In this document: one piece after another, positions 47,328 to 58,075 of the stretch | Layout of the letters: each line of letters opens with the position of its first letter | Numbering within the stretch: the first letter of the stretch is position 1 | Assembly (NCBI RefSeq): GCF_003987015.1 | Contig: NZ_PIPQ01000001.1 | Span: 682,001-746,000 of the forward strand | Direction: 5' to 3' | Length of the DNA stretch: 64,000 bases | Source of the DNA: Aliidiomarina taiwanensis | GTDB lineage: Bacteria; Pseudomonadota; Gammaproteobacteria; Enterobacterales; Alteromonadaceae | Translations under genes and position numbers: made by a program | The notes under the pieces: generated by a model | The model's database searches: none | What the model was told of the DNA's origin: nothing | Seen by the model: only the letters and a program-made list of their open reading frames with translations

Positions 47328-49526
47328 TTAGGTTTTTCGTTGCACATTAAGCACATGGGGCACCTGTTGTAATTTGCTGAGTAACCGCTGTACGTCGTGT
47401 TGATGCTGTACTAGCACGGTCAAACTAACGAACACATGGCCGTCTTTGTCTTGGCGTGTATTCACATTTCTTACGCTCAGCTTCTCATTGGTTAAAATAC
47501 TGGTAATGTCGTACAGCAAACCTGCTCGGTCAAGCGACACTATGCTTAAGTCTACGGCAAACGTTTGTTGTTTATTGCCTTGCCATTCCACATCAATGCC
47601 CCGGCCAGGCGCTTGCTCCAGCAGGTTTTGTACATTGTCACATTCTTGGTGGTGGACCGACACGCCTCGGCCTTTGGTGATGTAACCCACAATAGGGTCG
47701 CCAGGCAGCGGCTGACAGCATTGAGCGAAGCTCATCATCAGGTTGCCGATGCCCGCAATTTTTACTCCGTCACGGTTCTGTTCTGGTGCCTTTTGACCTT
47801 TACGACGAGAAGCTAAGCGTTCTAATTGCTCTTGCTCGTCGTCGTGGTCGCTACGTAACGAATTCACCACTTGCTGCAAGCGCACGTCGCCGGCGCCTAT
47901 GCCCACCAGCAAGTCATCCATATGCTGCATATTGAACTTCTTAACTGCTGGCGGTACATCTGCCATGGACAGTTGATGACGTTGTAGCTCAGCTTCTAGT
48001 TGCTCGCGCCCTAGTTGCAAATAATGCTCTCGGTCGTGCTTTTTGAAATAGGTATGAACCTTACTGCGAGCGCGGCTTGAGCGTAAATAACCCAGCTGAG
48101 GGTTTAACCAATCCCGTTTCGGGTTCGGCTCTTTTTGCGTCATCACTTCTACCCGCTCAGCGTTTTGCAAGCGGTAAGTAAAGGGCACAATGCGCCCGTC
48201 CACTTTGGCACCTATACAGCGGTGACCAATTTGACTGTGAATATAGTAGGCAAAATCAAGGGGGGTGGAGCCCATAGGTAAGTCCACCACATCCCCTTTG
48301 GGCGTAAACACATACACACGGTCTTCAAAGACTTGGCTGCGAATTTCTTGCACCAAGTCTTCGTTTTCGGCCATGTCTTCATGCCATGCCAGTAGCTTAC
48401 GGAGCCAGGCAATTTTGTCTTCATAGCCTTGCGCCTTGGTGGTAACCTGCCCTTCTTTATACATCCAGTGGGCAGCAACACCAAGTTCAGCGTCGTCGTG
48501 CATTTGTCGGCTACGAATTTGTATTTCAATGTTTTTTTGCGACGGCCCTATCACCACCGTATGAATCGACTGGTAGCCATTAGCCTTTGGTGTCGCCACG
48601 TAATCATCAAACTCAGCAGCTAAATGTCGCCACAGGCTATGGACTATACCTAAAGCGCCATAGCAGTCTTTCAAGCTTTCCGTTACCACCCGCACCGCAC
48701 GAATGTCGTACAGTTCGTCAAAACGCAGGCTTTTCTTTTGCATTTTTTTCCAAATGCTAAAAATATGCTTCGGCCGGCCATAGACCTCAGCTTGAATGTC
48801 GTTTTTCGCTAGCTCTTCATTCAAAGTTTGCACAAAAGTTTCAATATAACTTTCACGCTGCAACCGCTTTTCGTCAAGCTGCTGGGCTATTTGCTTATAA
48901 ATGTCCGGGTGTAAATAGCGAAAAGCAAGGTCTTCTAACTCCCACTTCAGCTGCCCAATACCAAGGCGGTTGGCTAAAGGCGCATATATTTCGCTGCACT
49001 CTTTGGCGGCTAGTACGCGTTCTTCTTCCTCCGCATGCTTCACTAGTCGCAGAAAGCAAATTCGTTCTGCCAACTTGACCAGCACGGCACGTACGTCTTC
49101 AACCATGGCGAGGAGCATACGGCGCACTGTGTCTATTTGGGTGTCGCTTGGCTTGCCACGCCGAAAGTGTTGCAGTTCACTAATGCTTTGCATTTGCTGC
49201 ACTGTCGCCACAAGTTGCGCCACATCCTGTGAGCAATGTTGCTCTAGCCATTCGTCATCTACAAGGCCGGCCTCAAAGTACGGCACCAAAAGTGCCACGC
49301 GTAGGCCATTTAAGTCGAGGTTTAAGTCGGAGAGAATTTCAACCATTTCCCGCCCTTTCAGGCGGTACTCAATGTGTGCTTGGGCGTCGTCAGCAGGAAG
49401 TAAGGCAGCAAGGGTGTTGTCGAGCGCAACCAGGGCGGCTTTATTGTCGTCGGCCGCAATGGCCGCCAACCAATTACTTTGTTCCCCGTGCCCTTTATCC
49501 ACGTGAACATTACGCACCTGCACCAT
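47328..49526 (-). CDS. relA: RelA, (p)ppGpp synthetase I
   Basis: Ribosome-associated synthetase that makes (p)ppGpp upon amino acid starvation. The 732-residue protein (E. coli 744) has an N-terminal pseudo-hydrolase domain in which the HD metal motif is not present (LRVALLVPYFEAGLVDDEWL), as in other RelA enzymes, so it should be synthetase-only. The synthetase core has FDELYDIRAVRVV and NGYQSIHTVVIGP (about 310-325), followed by a TGS domain (VYVFTPKGDVVDLPMGSTPL) and a C-terminal ACT domain. relA is followed directly by mazG. The rlmD gene often found before relA is absent; acpS precedes it. Confidence 0.96.
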   Translation of the reverse strand: MVQVRNVHVDKGHGEQSNWLAAIAADDNKAALVALDNTLAALLPADDAQAHIEYRLKGREMVEILSDLNLDLNGLRVALLVPYFEAGLVDDEWLEQHCSQDVAQLVATVQQMQSISELQHFRRGKPSDTQIDTVRRMLLAMVEDVRAVLVKLAERICFLRLVKHAEEEERVLAAKECSEIYAPLANRLGIGQLKWELEDLAFRYLHPDIYKQIAQQLDEKRLQRESYIETFVQTLNEELAKNDIQAEVYGRPKHIFSIWKKMQKKSLRFDELYDIRAVRVVTESLKDCYGALGIVHSLWRHLAAEFDDYVATPKANGYQSIHTVVIGPSQKNIEIQIRSRQMHDDAELGVAAHWMYKEGQVTTKAQGYEDKIAWLRKLLAWHEDMAENEDLVQEIRSQVFEDRVYVFTPKGDVVDLPMGSTPLDFAYYIHSQIGHRCIGAKVDGRIVPFTYRLQNAERVEVMTQKEPNPKRDWLNPQLGYLRSSRARSKVHTYFKKHDREHYLQLGREQLEAELQRHQLSMADVPPAVKKFNMQHMDDLLVGIGAGDVRLQQVVNSLRSDHDDEQEQLERLASRRKGQKAPEQNRDGVKIAGIGNLMMSFAQCCQPLPGDPIVGYITKGRGVSVHHQECDNVQNLLEQAPGRGIDVEWQGNKQQTFAVDLSIVSLDRAGLLYDITSILTNEKLSVRNVNTRQDKDGHVFVSLTVLVQHQHDVQRLLSKLQQVPHVLNVQRKT

Positions 49527-49619
49527 ATTCTACTCCTGTTTTTCTCCAAGCCGCCTTCACTGACAATGCGAAAAACAAACTCGGGTGTCAATGCCCTTTT
49601 CCGCTTTTTAATGCATTGC

Positions 49620-49994
49620 TTACGACAACACGACAAAAGCAATGGCATAGTCCATTTCGTCACTAATCGACACATCCATTTGGCTAACGCCTAACTCTTT
49701 TGCACGTTGCTCGGCGCCACCAGACAAGTGCAATATGGGTTGGCCTAATGGCGTATGCTGCACTTCAATATGCTGCCAAGAAATGCCTTGGGCCAACCCT
49801 GTCCCCAATGCTTTTAAACACGCCTCTTTGGCTGCAAAGCGTTTCGCAAGGAGGCGAGCAGGCTCTTTGGCTTGCTCAAATTGAGCATATTCGTGTGCGG
49901 TTAAAATGCGTGCTGCGAAGTTTTTCTGCCGCTCAACGGCAGCGGCAATTCGTTGCACTTGCACTATATCGGTACCTATGCCCCTTATGCTCAC
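49620..49994 (-). CDS. acpS: Holo-[acyl-carrier-protein] synthase AcpS
   Basis: Transfers 4'-phosphopantetheine from CoA to apo-ACP. The 124-residue protein (E. coli 126) opens [16 protein letters not shown], with the Mg-binding Asp near residue 9, and has [20 protein letters not shown] (about 47-66) holding the second Mg ligand. The ATG overlaps the pdxJ stop by four bases, the standard pdxJ-acpS arrangement. 93 bases separate it from relA. Confidence 0.96.
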   Translation of the reverse strand: MSIRGIGTDIVQVQRIAAAVERQKNFAARILTAHEYAQFEQAKEPARLLAKRFAAKEACLKALGTGLAQGISWQHIEVQHTPLGQPILHLSGGAEQRAKELGVSQMDVSISDEMDYAIAFVVLS

Positions 49995-50722
49995 CCGCGG
50001 CGTGCCTCGTTCATAATAGCCTTCATATCGCGCACTGCTTGGTCTAAACCGGTAAACATGGCACGAGACATAATGGCATGCCCAATATTCAGTTCGTAAA
50101 GCTCTGGAATAGCTGCAATGGCCTGAGTGTTGTGGTAATTCAAGCCATGTCCCGCATTCACAATTAAACCTAAGGCATGGGCCTCTTTCGCGCCTTGCTG
50201 AATTTGCGCTAAGGCTTTTTCTTGAGCGGTCCCCGTTGCTTCAGCGTAATGGCCTGTGTGCAATTCAATGAAAGGAGCACCCGAGGCATGGGCCGCCTGA
50301 ATTTGCTCGCTGTCAGCGTCAATAAACAAGGACACCAAAATACCAGCTTCACTTAGCTCAGCAACCACCTCTTTGCAGCGGTCCAGTTGCCCTGCCACAT
50401 CCAGCCCACCTTCAGTTGTCAGCTCTTCACGCTTTTCAGGGACCAAGCAAACAAAGGTGGGTTTAATGCGCTTAGCTATGGCTATCATTTCGTCCGTCAT
50501 CGCCATTTCAAAGTTCATGCGGGTTTGAAGCGTTTGTGCAAGTAAGTCCACGTCGCGGTCGGTAATGTGGCGTCTGTCTTCACGCAAATGAATGGTAATG
50601 CCATCGGCACCGGCTTGCTCGGCCACCGCAGCACCTTGAACCGGGTCTGGGTAACTGCCGCCGCGCGCGTTACGAATGGTTGCCATATGGTCAATGTTCA
50701 CACCAAGAAGTAAAGGGTTCAT
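49991..50722 (-). CDS. pdxJ: Pyridoxine 5'-phosphate synthase PdxJ
   Basis: Last step of DXP-dependent vitamin B6 synthesis, condensing 1-deoxyxylulose 5-phosphate with an aminoacetone phosphate. The 243 residues equal the E. coli length. The TIM barrel shows [19 protein letters not shown] at the start, [16 protein letters not shown] (about 38-53), [11 protein letters not shown], and [11 protein letters not shown] near the phosphate site. Between recO and acpS. Confidence 0.97.
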   Translation of the reverse strand: MNPLLLGVNIDHMATIRNARGGSYPDPVQGAAVAEQAGADGITIHLREDRRHITDRDVDLLAQTLQTRMNFEMAMTDEMIAIAKRIKPTFVCLVPEKREELTTEGGLDVAGQLDRCKEVVAELSEAGILVSLFIDADSEQIQAAHASGAPFIELHTGHYAEATGTAQEKALAQIQQGAKEAHALGLIVNAGHGLNYHNTQAIAAIPELYELNIGHAIMSRAMFTGLDQAVRDMKAIMNEARRG

Positions 50723-50748
50723 TTCGCCTCTCTTATCATTATGAATAC

Positions 50749-51441
50749 TTAAGACTGCTGCGGTCGAAAAAGGTTTCGGCTGTGTAACGGTTTCGTGCCT
50801 AAATGCGGCTGCAAAGCCGCCCGCATCAGTAGCTTGTAGTGCGTTAGTCGCTGCTCGGTATTAAGCTGAAAGTCGGCCAACGCAAGAATGTCTTCTCCGC
50901 GGAGAACCAGAGCCTGTTGTGGCGCTTGTTGCACGGCCACAAACCCTTGCTCGGGGTAAAAAATATAGGTTTGCTGCGCCACAATGGGCTGGCCTGTATG
51001 GGCTTCTTCTCGCCACGAAAAGGCCAGGTCTAAGCGCACTAATAATTGCCATTCAAACCGTCGCAGCACCGGCTCAAGTAACGCTTGTTCATGCAGTAGG
51101 GTGAGTGTGTGGCGGTAGTCGTTAAATACGTCTGCCGCCTCATAGTGTTCGGGTAACAGCCGCTGAATTAGCTCATTCAAATAAAAGCCACTGTATAAGT
51201 AACGGCCTTGCAGCGGAAACGCCTGGACCACATCCGCTTGTTTTAGCGTTGGCAATTCACCCCTGCCTTGCCAGTCTGCTTCCAGCAAGTTAAACGGCTC
51301 TAATGCGCCTCGCCACTTGCTTTTTGCGCTCCGTGCGCCGCGAGCAATAACCCGACGGCGGCCATGCTGCTGGGTGAAAAGCTCCAGTATATAACTATGC
51401 TCTTGATACGCCCAACGGTGCAGCACAAACGCCGCATTCAT
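50749..51441 (-). CDS. recO: DNA repair protein RecO
   Basis: RecFOR-pathway mediator that anneals single strands and loads RecA on SSB-coated DNA. The 230-residue protein (E. coli 242) has an N-terminal OB-fold ([20 protein letters not shown], about 4-23, then [20 protein letters not shown]) and a helical C-terminal domain. The bacterial Cys4 zinc site of some RecO proteins is absent, as in E. coli. Its ATG shares one base with the era stop. Confidence 0.94.
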   Translation of the reverse strand: MNAAFVLHRWAYQEHSYILELFTQQHGRRRVIARGARSAKSKWRGALEPFNLLEADWQGRGELPTLKQADVVQAFPLQGRYLYSGFYLNELIQRLLPEHYEAADVFNDYRHTLTLLHEQALLEPVLRRFEWQLLVRLDLAFSWREEAHTGQPIVAQQTYIFYPEQGFVAVQQAPQQALVLRGEDILALADFQLNTEQRLTHYKLLMRAALQPHLGTKPLHSRNLFRPQQS

Positions 51442-52343
51442 TACTCTTCTCCATAGCCCAAACTACGTAGTGCGCGCTCGTCGTCTGCCCAGCCCGACTT
51501 CACTTTTACCCACAGCTGTAAGTTTACTTGGTTATCAATGAGCTTTTCGATATCGCGCCGTGCGTCTTGGCCTATAGTTTTTAATTTACTGCCCTTGTTT
51601 CCTATCACCATCCGCTTTTGCCCCTCACGCTCAACCAAAATTAAGCCATGAATGAGGGTTACGCCGGAAGGCTGATCCTGGAACTTTTCAATTTCCACTG
51701 TGGTTGAATAAGGCAGTTCTTCACCTGTATAGCGAATAAGCTTTTCGCGAATAATTTCAGCAGCCATAAAGCGAACTGAGCGGTCGGTAACGGAGTCTTC
51801 AGAAAAGTAATGCATGCCCGGCGTTAAGTAGTCGCGCACAGCCTTTTTCAAGGCTGGCATTTGCTCGCTTGAACGGGCTGTTAGCGGAATAATTTGTTCA
51901 AACTCAAACTTGCTTGTAAGCTCTTGAATATGCGGCAATAAAATAGACTTGTCTTTGAACTGATCGATTTTATTAATAACAAGAATTACCGGACGCTTGG
52001 CCCGACGCAGCTTATTTAGCACCATTTCATCGTCGTCTGTCCAATGGGTGCCTTCCACCACAAAAATCACCATGTCCACGTCGCCAATAGACGAGCTAGC
52101 AGCGCGGTTCATTAGGCGGTTAATCGCTCGCTTTTCTTCCATGTGCAACCCGGGCGTGTCCACATACACGGTCTGATAAGCACCGTCTGTGTCTATGCCC
52201 AAAATGCGATGCCGTGTGGTCTGCGCTTTTTTCGATGTAATGCTTACCTTCTGACCTAGCAATTGGTTTAGCAGTGTCGACTTCCCCACATTAGGACGGC
52301 CAACAATGGCAATAAAACCACTTTTTGTTTCTTGTTCACTCAT
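51441..52343 (-). CDS. era: GTPase Era
   Basis: Essential GTPase that binds 16S rRNA and assists 30S maturation. The 300-residue protein (E. coli 301) has the G1 motif GRPNVGKST (about 16-24), G3 DTPG, G4 NKID (about 124-127), and a C-terminal KH domain with the [19 protein letters not shown] loop. Overlaps rnc by four bases; rnc-era-recO is a conserved operon. Confidence 0.98.
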   Translation of the reverse strand: MSEQETKSGFIAIVGRPNVGKSTLLNQLLGQKVSITSKKAQTTRHRILGIDTDGAYQTVYVDTPGLHMEEKRAINRLMNRAASSSIGDVDMVIFVVEGTHWTDDDEMVLNKLRRAKRPVILVINKIDQFKDKSILLPHIQELTSKFEFEQIIPLTARSSEQMPALKKAVRDYLTPGMHYFSEDSVTDRSVRFMAAEIIREKLIRYTGEELPYSTTVEIEKFQDQPSGVTLIHGLILVEREGQKRMVIGNKGSKLKTIGQDARRDIEKLIDNQVNLQLWVKVKSGWADDERALRSLGYGEE

Positions 52344-53044
52344 TCAGTGTTCTCTTTCGTGTGCGCTTCTAGCGCTTCAAGGGCCTTAGCAGCAGCTGCT
52401 TGCTCTGCTTTTCTTCGGCTCGTGCCTGTGCCTATCACAGGCGTTTCTAATAAGGTGGTGGTACAGCTCACGGTAAATCGTTGATTATGTGCTTTGCCCG
52501 TTAACTCTGTCACCTGATAATTGGGCACGGGCTCTTGTCGTGCCTGCAGTATTTCTTGTAATTGGGTTTTCGGGTCTTTTTGTGACATCCCGGGTTTTAT
52601 ATTTGCAAGGCGCGTGGCATACCAAGCCAACACGCGTGCTTTACAGGTTTCTAAGTCACTGTCTAAGTAAATAGCGCCAATTAACGCTTCCACCGCGTCC
52701 GACAAAATAGATTCACGGCGGTAACCTCCGCTTTTTAGCTCACCCGGACCCAGCTGCAAAAACTCACCCAACTTAAATTCAACGGCAAGCTCCGCCAGCA
52801 TAGGACCACATACTAAAGTCGCGCGCATCCGGCTTAAATCACCTTCTTGCACATCTGGAAACTGCAAGTAAAGGGCTTCCGCTATAAACATGCTGAGTAG
52901 CGAGTCGCCTAAAAACTCAAGCCGTTCGTAATGCTTCCCTGCCGCACTCCGGTGTGTTAACGCTTGAAGTAAAAGCTGCTTGTCTTTTATTTCATAGCCA
53001 AGGGCTTTACTTAACACGCGAATTTGTTGCTCACTTAACTTCAA
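52340..53044 (-). CDS. rnc: Ribonuclease III
   Basis: Double-strand RNA endonuclease processing rRNA and mRNA. The 234-residue protein (E. coli 226) has the signature [12 protein letters not shown] (about 40-51), the second catalytic block [17 protein letters not shown] (about 115-131) and a C-terminal double-strand RNA-binding domain ([13 protein letters not shown] onward). Four-base overlaps with lepB and era. In E. coli RNase III cleaves its own leader; that structure cannot be placed here because lepB overlaps the start. Confidence 0.98.
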   Translation of the reverse strand: MKLSEQQIRVLSKALGYEIKDKQLLLQALTHRSAAGKHYERLEFLGDSLLSMFIAEALYLQFPDVQEGDLSRMRATLVCGPMLAELAVEFKLGEFLQLGPGELKSGGYRRESILSDAVEALIGAIYLDSDLETCKARVLAWYATRLANIKPGMSQKDPKTQLQEILQARQEPVPNYQVTELTGKAHNQRFTVSCTTTLLETPVIGTGTSRRKAEQAAAAKALEALEAHTKENTE

Positions 53045-53961
53045 CGGATACTCCCAAGTCGTTCAAACCGAACCCGTGCAGGCAGCCAAGAAGGCATACG
53101 CGAGTCTGGGCCATGGTCAAAGTCGAGACTAAGCCAAACAAAAACAGCACGGCCTACTAGGTTTTCTTCTGGCACAAAGCCCCAAAAGCGGCTGTCTCTG
53201 GAGTTGTCTCTATTGTCGCCAATCACAAAATAATGCCCTTCTGGCACTATCCATTCGCCCCGGCGGCTATTGGCTTGGTTATAAAAAGCTCCCACTTGCG
53301 AACCAGCAACTGGGTTCACCAATACCTGATAGCTATTGTCGCCATGGGTTTCCGCATAAGTACGCATGGGCACACGGCCGTAATAAAATTCACCTTCAGC
53401 AACTAACTCGTGCTCAAGGGACACTTCATTTTCACCGCTGCAATTGGGCGCGCACTGTTTTTCAATATAAAACTGTTTGTCGTGGTACACCACACGGTCG
53501 CCAGGTAAGCCAATTACCCGCTTAATGTAGTCAATATCGGGCTCGACCGGGTATTTAAATACAGCCACCTCGCCGTGCTTTGGTGTCCCCGTGGCTAATA
53601 GTTGCTTTCTAAACAGTGGGTCACGCACCCCATAGCGAAACTTCTCCACTAAAATGAAGTCCCCTGCCAGTAGTGTCGGCATCATAGAGCCGCTAGGAAT
53701 ACGAAAAGGCTCGTAAAAAAAGCTACGCAAAATAAGAATAAAGGCGATAAGCGGGAAAGCCGAACGGGAAAACTCCACTAAACTGGACTCGGGTACAGCC
53801 CTGCTGGCTTCTTCCGCCGTCAGTTTTCGGCCCGTTTTACTTTCTACCTCAGCAATTGCTGTAGCCCGCTTTGGCTTAAATAAGAAATGGTCTATAAGCC
53901 AAACAAGGCCGGTAAAAATCGTTGCTATGACCAATAGCAACGAAAAGTAAAACGTCGTCAT
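53041..53961 (-). CDS. lepB: Signal peptidase I
   Basis: Inner-membrane serine protease that removes Sec and Tat signal peptides. The 306-residue protein (E. coli 324) has two N-terminal membrane helices (about 3-25 and 70-85), the catalytic serine in [11 protein letters not shown] and the lysine in [12 protein letters not shown], and the conserved [17 protein letters not shown] block near the C-terminus. It begins 21 bases after lepA, the usual lepA-lepB pair. Confidence 0.97.
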   Translation of the reverse strand: MTTFYFSLLLVIATIFTGLVWLIDHFLFKPKRATAIAEVESKTGRKLTAEEASRAVPESSLVEFSRSAFPLIAFILILRSFFYEPFRIPSGSMMPTLLAGDFILVEKFRYGVRDPLFRKQLLATGTPKHGEVAVFKYPVEPDIDYIKRVIGLPGDRVVYHDKQFYIEKQCAPNCSGENEVSLEHELVAEGEFYYGRVPMRTYAETHGDNSYQVLVNPVAGSQVGAFYNQANSRRGEWIVPEGHYFVIGDNRDNSRDSRFWGFVPEENLVGRAVFVWLSLDFDHGPDSRMPSWLPARVRFERLGSIR

Positions 53962-53982
53962 GTCCCTAACACCTTATTCTGC

Positions 53983-55800
53983 TTATTTTCCAGTTTTTAG
54001 AACCGCTAAGAAGGCTTCTTGTGGTAACTCTACGTTACCAATCTGCTTCATGCGCTTCTTACCTTCTTTCTGTTTCTGTAGGAGTTTCTTCTTCCGGCTG
54101 ACGTCACCACCGTAACACTTAGCGGTAACGTTTTTACGCAGTTGGCGAACCGTGGTACGGGCAATGACTTGGTTACCAATGGCCGCTTGAATTGCAATAT
54201 CAAACATCTGGCGCGGTATCAGCTCTTGCATTTTCTCAACCACTTCACGGCCTCGGCTTTGGCTAATGCTGCGGTGACAAATAAGTGCTAGGGCGTCTAC
54301 CCGGTCACCATTCACCAGAATATCCACACGCACCATGTCTGAAGGCTCAAAACGCACAAAGTGGTAGTCGAGAGAAGCATAACCACGGCTAGTGGACTTC
54401 AAGCGGTCAAAGAAGTCCATCACCACTTCAGCCATCGGCAGCTCATAGCGCAATGCCACTTGCTTGCCGTGGTAAGACATGTCCTTTTGCACGCCTCGTT
54501 TCTCTACACATAAGGTAATAACATTACCCACGTGCTCTTGTGGTACCAGTATATTGGCTTCTACAATCGGCTCGTAAATTTGCTCAATATCATTGACCGC
54601 AGGCAAGTAAGCCGGGTTGTCCACATTCAGCTCTTCGCCTTTGGTGGTTTCTACCTTATACACCACAGTAGGTGCCGTGGTGATCAAGTCAATGTTGTAT
54701 TCGCGTTCCAGGCGCTCTTGAATAATTTCCATGTGCAACATGCCCAGGAAGCCACAACGGAATCCAAAACCTAAAGCACTTGAGTTTTCTGCTTCAAAAA
54801 ACAAGGAAGCGTCGTTCAATCTAAGTTTGTCCAGGGCGTCACGGAAACTTTCATAGTCGTCGGAACTGATGGGGAACATACCCGCATAAACCTGTGGCTG
54901 TACTTTTTTAAAGCCAGGCAACGGTTCTTTCGCAGGGTCTTTACTGTTGGTTAAGGTGTCACCTACAGGCGCGCCGTTAATGTCTTTTATGCCGGCAATA
55001 ACATAACCCACTTCACCCGCGCGCAAAATACCGGTTTCTGTTTGTTTCGGCGTGAATATGCCTACTTTGTCAACTAGGTGCACCTGGTCTGTTGACATGA
55101 CCTTCATGCGGTCGCCGGTACGCAAAATACCTTTTTTAATCCGCACAAGTGACACAACGCCTTGGTAGTTATCGAACCAAGAGTCAATAATAAGGGCCTG
55201 AAGTGGCGCGTCGTCTTCCGCGTCTTCTACCGGTGAAGGTACTTGGCTAACAATGCGCTCTAGCACATCACGAATACCAATGCCGCTTTTTGCCGAGCAC
55301 TGCACAGCGTCGACCGCTTCAATACCTACAATTTCTTCAATTTCTTCTGCTACCCGCATTGGGTCGGCTTGGGGTAAGTCTATTTTGTTTAAAATAGGGA
55401 CGACTTCCAAGTCCATATCAATGGCCGTATAACAGTTTGCTAGGGTTTGTGCTTCCACCCCTTGCGCTGCATCCACCACCAACAAAGCACCTTCACAACC
55501 GGCCAAGCTGCGGGAAACCTCATAGGAGAAGTCCACATGCCCTGGCGTGTCAATGAAGTTCAATTGATAGCGTTCACCGTCGTCTGCGTCGTAATACAGG
55601 GTCACGCTTTGTGCTTTAATCGTAATGCCACGCTCGCGCTCTATATCCATGCTGTCAAGCACTTGTGCGGCCATTTCACGATCAGTTAACCCACCACAGT
55701 AGGAAATAAGGCGATCGGATAGGGTCGACTTACCGTGGTCTATATGGGCAATAATTGAAAAGTTACGAATATTGGCTTTAGCTACGCCGTTCTGGCTCAT
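53983..55800 (-). CDS. lepA: Elongation factor 4 (LepA)
   Basis: Translational GTPase that acts on stalled or back-translocating ribosomes and in 30S biogenesis. The start [20 protein letters not shown] at ATG 55798-55800 gives 605 residues (E. coli 599) and has GAGGT before it; the frame is open 21 codons further up across a terminator-like hairpin. G1 is [15 protein letters not shown]3 is DTPGHVDF, G4 is [10 protein letters not shown]. The C-terminal LepA-specific region ([20 protein letters not shown]) is intact. Confidence 0.98.
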   Translation of the reverse strand: MSQNGVAKANIRNFSIIAHIDHGKSTLSDRLISYCGGLTDREMAAQVLDSMDIERERGITIKAQSVTLYYDADDGERYQLNFIDTPGHVDFSYEVSRSLAGCEGALLVVDAAQGVEAQTLANCYTAIDMDLEVVPILNKIDLPQADPMRVAEEIEEIVGIEAVDAVQCSAKSGIGIRDVLERIVSQVPSPVEDAEDDAPLQALIIDSWFDNYQGVVSLVRIKKGILRTGDRMKVMSTDQVHLVDKVGIFTPKQTETGILRAGEVGYVIAGIKDINGAPVGDTLTNSKDPAKEPLPGFKKVQPQVYAGMFPISSDDYESFRDALDKLRLNDASLFFEAENSSALGFGFRCGFLGMLHMEIIQERLEREYNIDLITTAPTVVYKVETTKGEELNVDNPAYLPAVNDIEQIYEPIVEANILVPQEHVGNVITLCVEKRGVQKDMSYHGKQVALRYELPMAEVVMDFFDRLKSTSRGYASLDYHFVRFEPSDMVRVDILVNGDRVDALALICHRSISQSRGREVVEKMQELIPRQMFDIAIQAAIGNQVIARTTVRQLRKNVTAKCYGGDVSRKKKLLQKQKEGKKRMKQIGNVELPQEAFLAVLKTGK

Positions 55801-55820
55801 GGACACCTCAAAAGACATAA

Positions 55821-55860
55821 AAGAAAAGTCGCCCAACGCCCAGGCGATGAAAAAGCGACT
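55821..55860 (-). terminator. Terminator of the rpoE-rseABC operon
   Basis: On the minus strand AGTCGC and GCGACT (55827-55860) enclose an inner CGCC/GGCG stem, followed by TTTTCTT (55821-55827). It lies between the rseC stop and the lepA start, so lepA should have its own promoter or depend on read-through. Confidence 0.65.
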
Positions 55861-55886
55861 CACGAACGAGTGGATTTTACTGGCTT

Positions 55887-56345
55887 TTACACGTTTCTAC
55901 AATCAATGTCACTGTTTGTTCGTGTTTGTATATGTAGTGCCCGTCGTATTTGGCCGTCGCGACCATGTAGATAGCGCTTTAAAAGCACCAGCGAAACGGC
56001 CGTTGTCACCACAGTGAGGGCAATAACGAGTAACTCGTTAGCAGGCCAAAACCAGTGCCCTATGATAGCACTTATCATCAGCGCCAGCATAGGTAGGCCA
56101 TAAAGCATGAGGGAAAAGCGGACCATACTTTGCTCAGGCATCAAAAGTTCTACCTGCTCGCCCACCTGAAAGTTATGTTCCATGGTAAATTGCAAACGGC
56201 CATTGCGCTGAGGGAGCGCCTTCGAAAGCAGCCCTGCGCCGCAATGGTTTTGATGAGCACAGCCAGAACAGCCCGACTTAAGCTTGGTCGCAACTTCAAC
56301 CCACCCCGAGTCCACCGCTGTTACTTCAGCAAGCTCACGAATCAT
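55887..56345 (-). CDS. rseC: RseC, regulator of SoxR and sigma-E
   Basis: Inner-membrane protein with a cytoplasmic Cys-rich N-terminus and two membrane helices; in E. coli it helps reduce SoxR with the Rsx complex. The 152-residue product has the four-cysteine [15 protein letters not shown] (about 25-39), a predicted Fe-S or metal site, and helices around 75-95 and 100-120. Overlaps rseB by four bases; last gene of the sigma-E operon. Confidence 0.93.
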   Translation of the reverse strand: MIRELAEVTAVDSGWVEVATKLKSGCSGCAHQNHCGAGLLSKALPQRNGRLQFTMEHNFQVGEQVELLMPEQSMVRFSLMLYGLPMLALMISAIIGHWFWPANELLVIALTVVTTAVSLVLLKRYLHGRDGQIRRALHIQTRTNSDIDCRNV

Positions 56346-57373
56346 GGTTGTCTCCTTACGCCAGCGGCAACTGCTTGCGCCATGGACAAGGGCACTTTTC
56401 CTACAATCGTGACTGCAAAGCTGTCGTGCACCACAGACACCATAGAAGTTAAGTTTTCATACTGTACAGGTAATACTTGGTTTTCATTCTCAATAATGTA
56501 CACCGAGAATTTCGCCATACCGTCGGTAAACATAAAGTGCTCGGCTAAGGGACCATTCATGGCCACACGCACCTGTTGTTGGCGCTGGACCGTGAAGCCT
56601 GTAGGTACTTCGTCAAATTGCCATTCATTCGATGTCTGCTGCTGACGCATTGGTTGCCGTGACGGCCCTTGCCCCCATTGCGACTCCAGCTGCTGCACTT
56701 CTTCCAGTGACTCTGCTTGCACATGCAGTGATGTGAGGAGGATCTGTTCCACCACGTCTCCACTCGGTAAGTAGGTATTCATACTCAATAACATGCCCGT
56801 TTCTCGGTCCACCCACAGGCTATATAAATAGCGGTCGCGCTCGTGGGGTATCAGGCGAATATGCTGAGCTGCACGGTCGACCACGCGGTCTCCCCCAACA
56901 GCAACCATATGGTAAGAGTGGTGCAAGGTTTCAAAACTGCCGTACAAGCCACTCGGTATAGGTCCTGAAAGTGTCTCTGATGCCACCGCATAGGGTGTGC
57001 TTGTGGAAGATAAATAGGCTACTTGGTTATTAAAACGTACTGCTTGATTATGTGGGCCGTTTAAGCTTTCTATGACTTCTATATTATTACCAGCTGGCGT
57101 AACACTGTGTACCCAGCGGTAAGCTTGTAAGCCACTTGGCTGCATTGCAATAAACGAGGCGCGGTAGTTCAGTTCTTGCAAGGCACTTTGCATGCGCTTA
57201 AACCAATGTTCACCTTGCGCCCGTGCTTGTTGCAATTCATTGCTTTCTTGCTCTGTTGGCACTGGCTCTACCGTATTGGTCGCCAATGCACTAGGTTCGG
57301 CAGCTGCCACCGACTGAAGCGCACCCACATTCAAACTACAAATAACGAGCAAACCAACTACATAAGGTTTCAT
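56342..57373 (-). CDS. rseB: RseB, periplasmic sensor of the sigma-E pathway
   Basis: Binds RseA and blocks its cleavage until lipopolysaccharide is sensed. The 343-residue protein (E. coli 318) starts with a Sec signal (VGLLVICSLNVGALQSVAAA), then the LolA-like N-terminal domain (HWFKRMQSALQELNYRASFI, about 56-75, and RWVHSVTPAG) and a smaller C-terminal domain. The extra length is a Glu/Pro-rich segment directly after the signal. Starts 24 bases after rseA. Confidence 0.95.
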   Translation of the reverse strand: MKPYVVGLLVICSLNVGALQSVAAAEPSALATNTVEPVPTEQESNELQQARAQGEHWFKRMQSALQELNYRASFIAMQPSGLQAYRWVHSVTPAGNNIEVIESLNGPHNQAVRFNNQVAYLSSTSTPYAVASETLSGPIPSGLYGSFETLHHSYHMVAVGGDRVVDRAAQHIRLIPHERDRYLYSLWVDRETGMLLSMNTYLPSGDVVEQILLTSLHVQAESLEEVQQLESQWGQGPSRQPMRQQQTSNEWQFDEVPTGFTVQRQQQVRVAMNGPLAEHFMFTDGMAKFSVYIIENENQVLPVQYENLTSMVSVVHDSFAVTIVGKVPLSMAQAVAAGVRRQP

Positions 57374-57397
57374 GCGCTTACATTCCTATCGAAAGTC

Positions 57398-58042
57398 TTA
57401 CTGGGGTGACGATGTATTCGGCTCCTTCACGTCACTTTCTTCTTGCTTTTGCTGCTCTTTAAGTGCTGCTTCGTTCAGGGCACCGCTCCATTGTAACTGA
57501 AGCTGGTGGTCAAGCATAAAGGCTTGCACTTGGCTTTGTAACCGCGCCTGTTGCTGAGCCGTTAGCGACGTTTGCGGTTGTGCAGCATTATAGCTTACTG
57601 GATTACCAATAACGCCTAAAGGCACCGTTTGTAATGTAGGTTGAAAACCGGGGCTCGCAACCGCTTGTTCAGGTAAGCTGCCATCGTCAATACGCTGATA
57701 CTGAGTCACGCCTAATACAGTAACAAGGGCTACACTTGCTGCAATAGCCATATTTGCTGCCGGCTTTAGCCATTTTTTCAATGCCAGCTTCCGCGCTAAA
57801 CCATGCTTAGGCGCAAAAGGTATTGGCTCGTTCGCCACCTGGGCTGCCACTGCGGCAGAAATGTCTAGGGGCATGTCCTGTTTCACCTCGTTACGCATGG
57901 CTGCACGAATCAGGTGATAGTTGTGCCACTTCTGACGCAAGGCGTCATCGCGAACCAGGTTGTCCAAGCTAGCACGCTCCTGAGCTGTGTCTAGCTCGGA
58001 GTCCATTAACGCAGACAAGGTTTCATACTGGCGCTCGGTCAT
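57398..58042 (-). CDS. rseA: RseA, anti-sigma-E factor
   Basis: Inner-membrane anti-sigma factor that holds RpoE and is cut by DegS and RseP under envelope stress. The 214-residue protein (E. coli 216) has the cytoplasmic RpoE-binding domain (YETLSALMDSELD onward, about 5-70), one membrane helix (about 95-115, NMAIAASVALVTVLGV) and a periplasmic tail. The Gln/Ala-rich periplasmic region contains the RseB-binding part. The tail ends in Pro-Gln, not the YYF-type ending seen in DegS-activating porins. Confidence 0.95.
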   Translation of the reverse strand: MTERQYETLSALMDSELDTAQERASLDNLVRDDALRQKWHNYHLIRAAMRNEVKQDMPLDISAAVAAQVANEPIPFAPKHGLARKLALKKWLKPAANMAIAASVALVTVLGVTQYQRIDDGSLPEQAVASPGFQPTLQTVPLGVIGNPVSYNAAQPQTSLTAQQQARLQSQVQAFMLDHQLQLQWSGALNEAALKEQQKQEESDVKEPNTSSPQ

Positions 58043-58075
58043 CGTTTACTTTCCTCAGTTGGCCATAACGATTGC

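Noticed and set aside
48970-49506. Plus-strand open frame (178 codons) opposite relA
   Set aside because: Serine/arginine-rich shadow of the relA coding sequence with no initiation signals.
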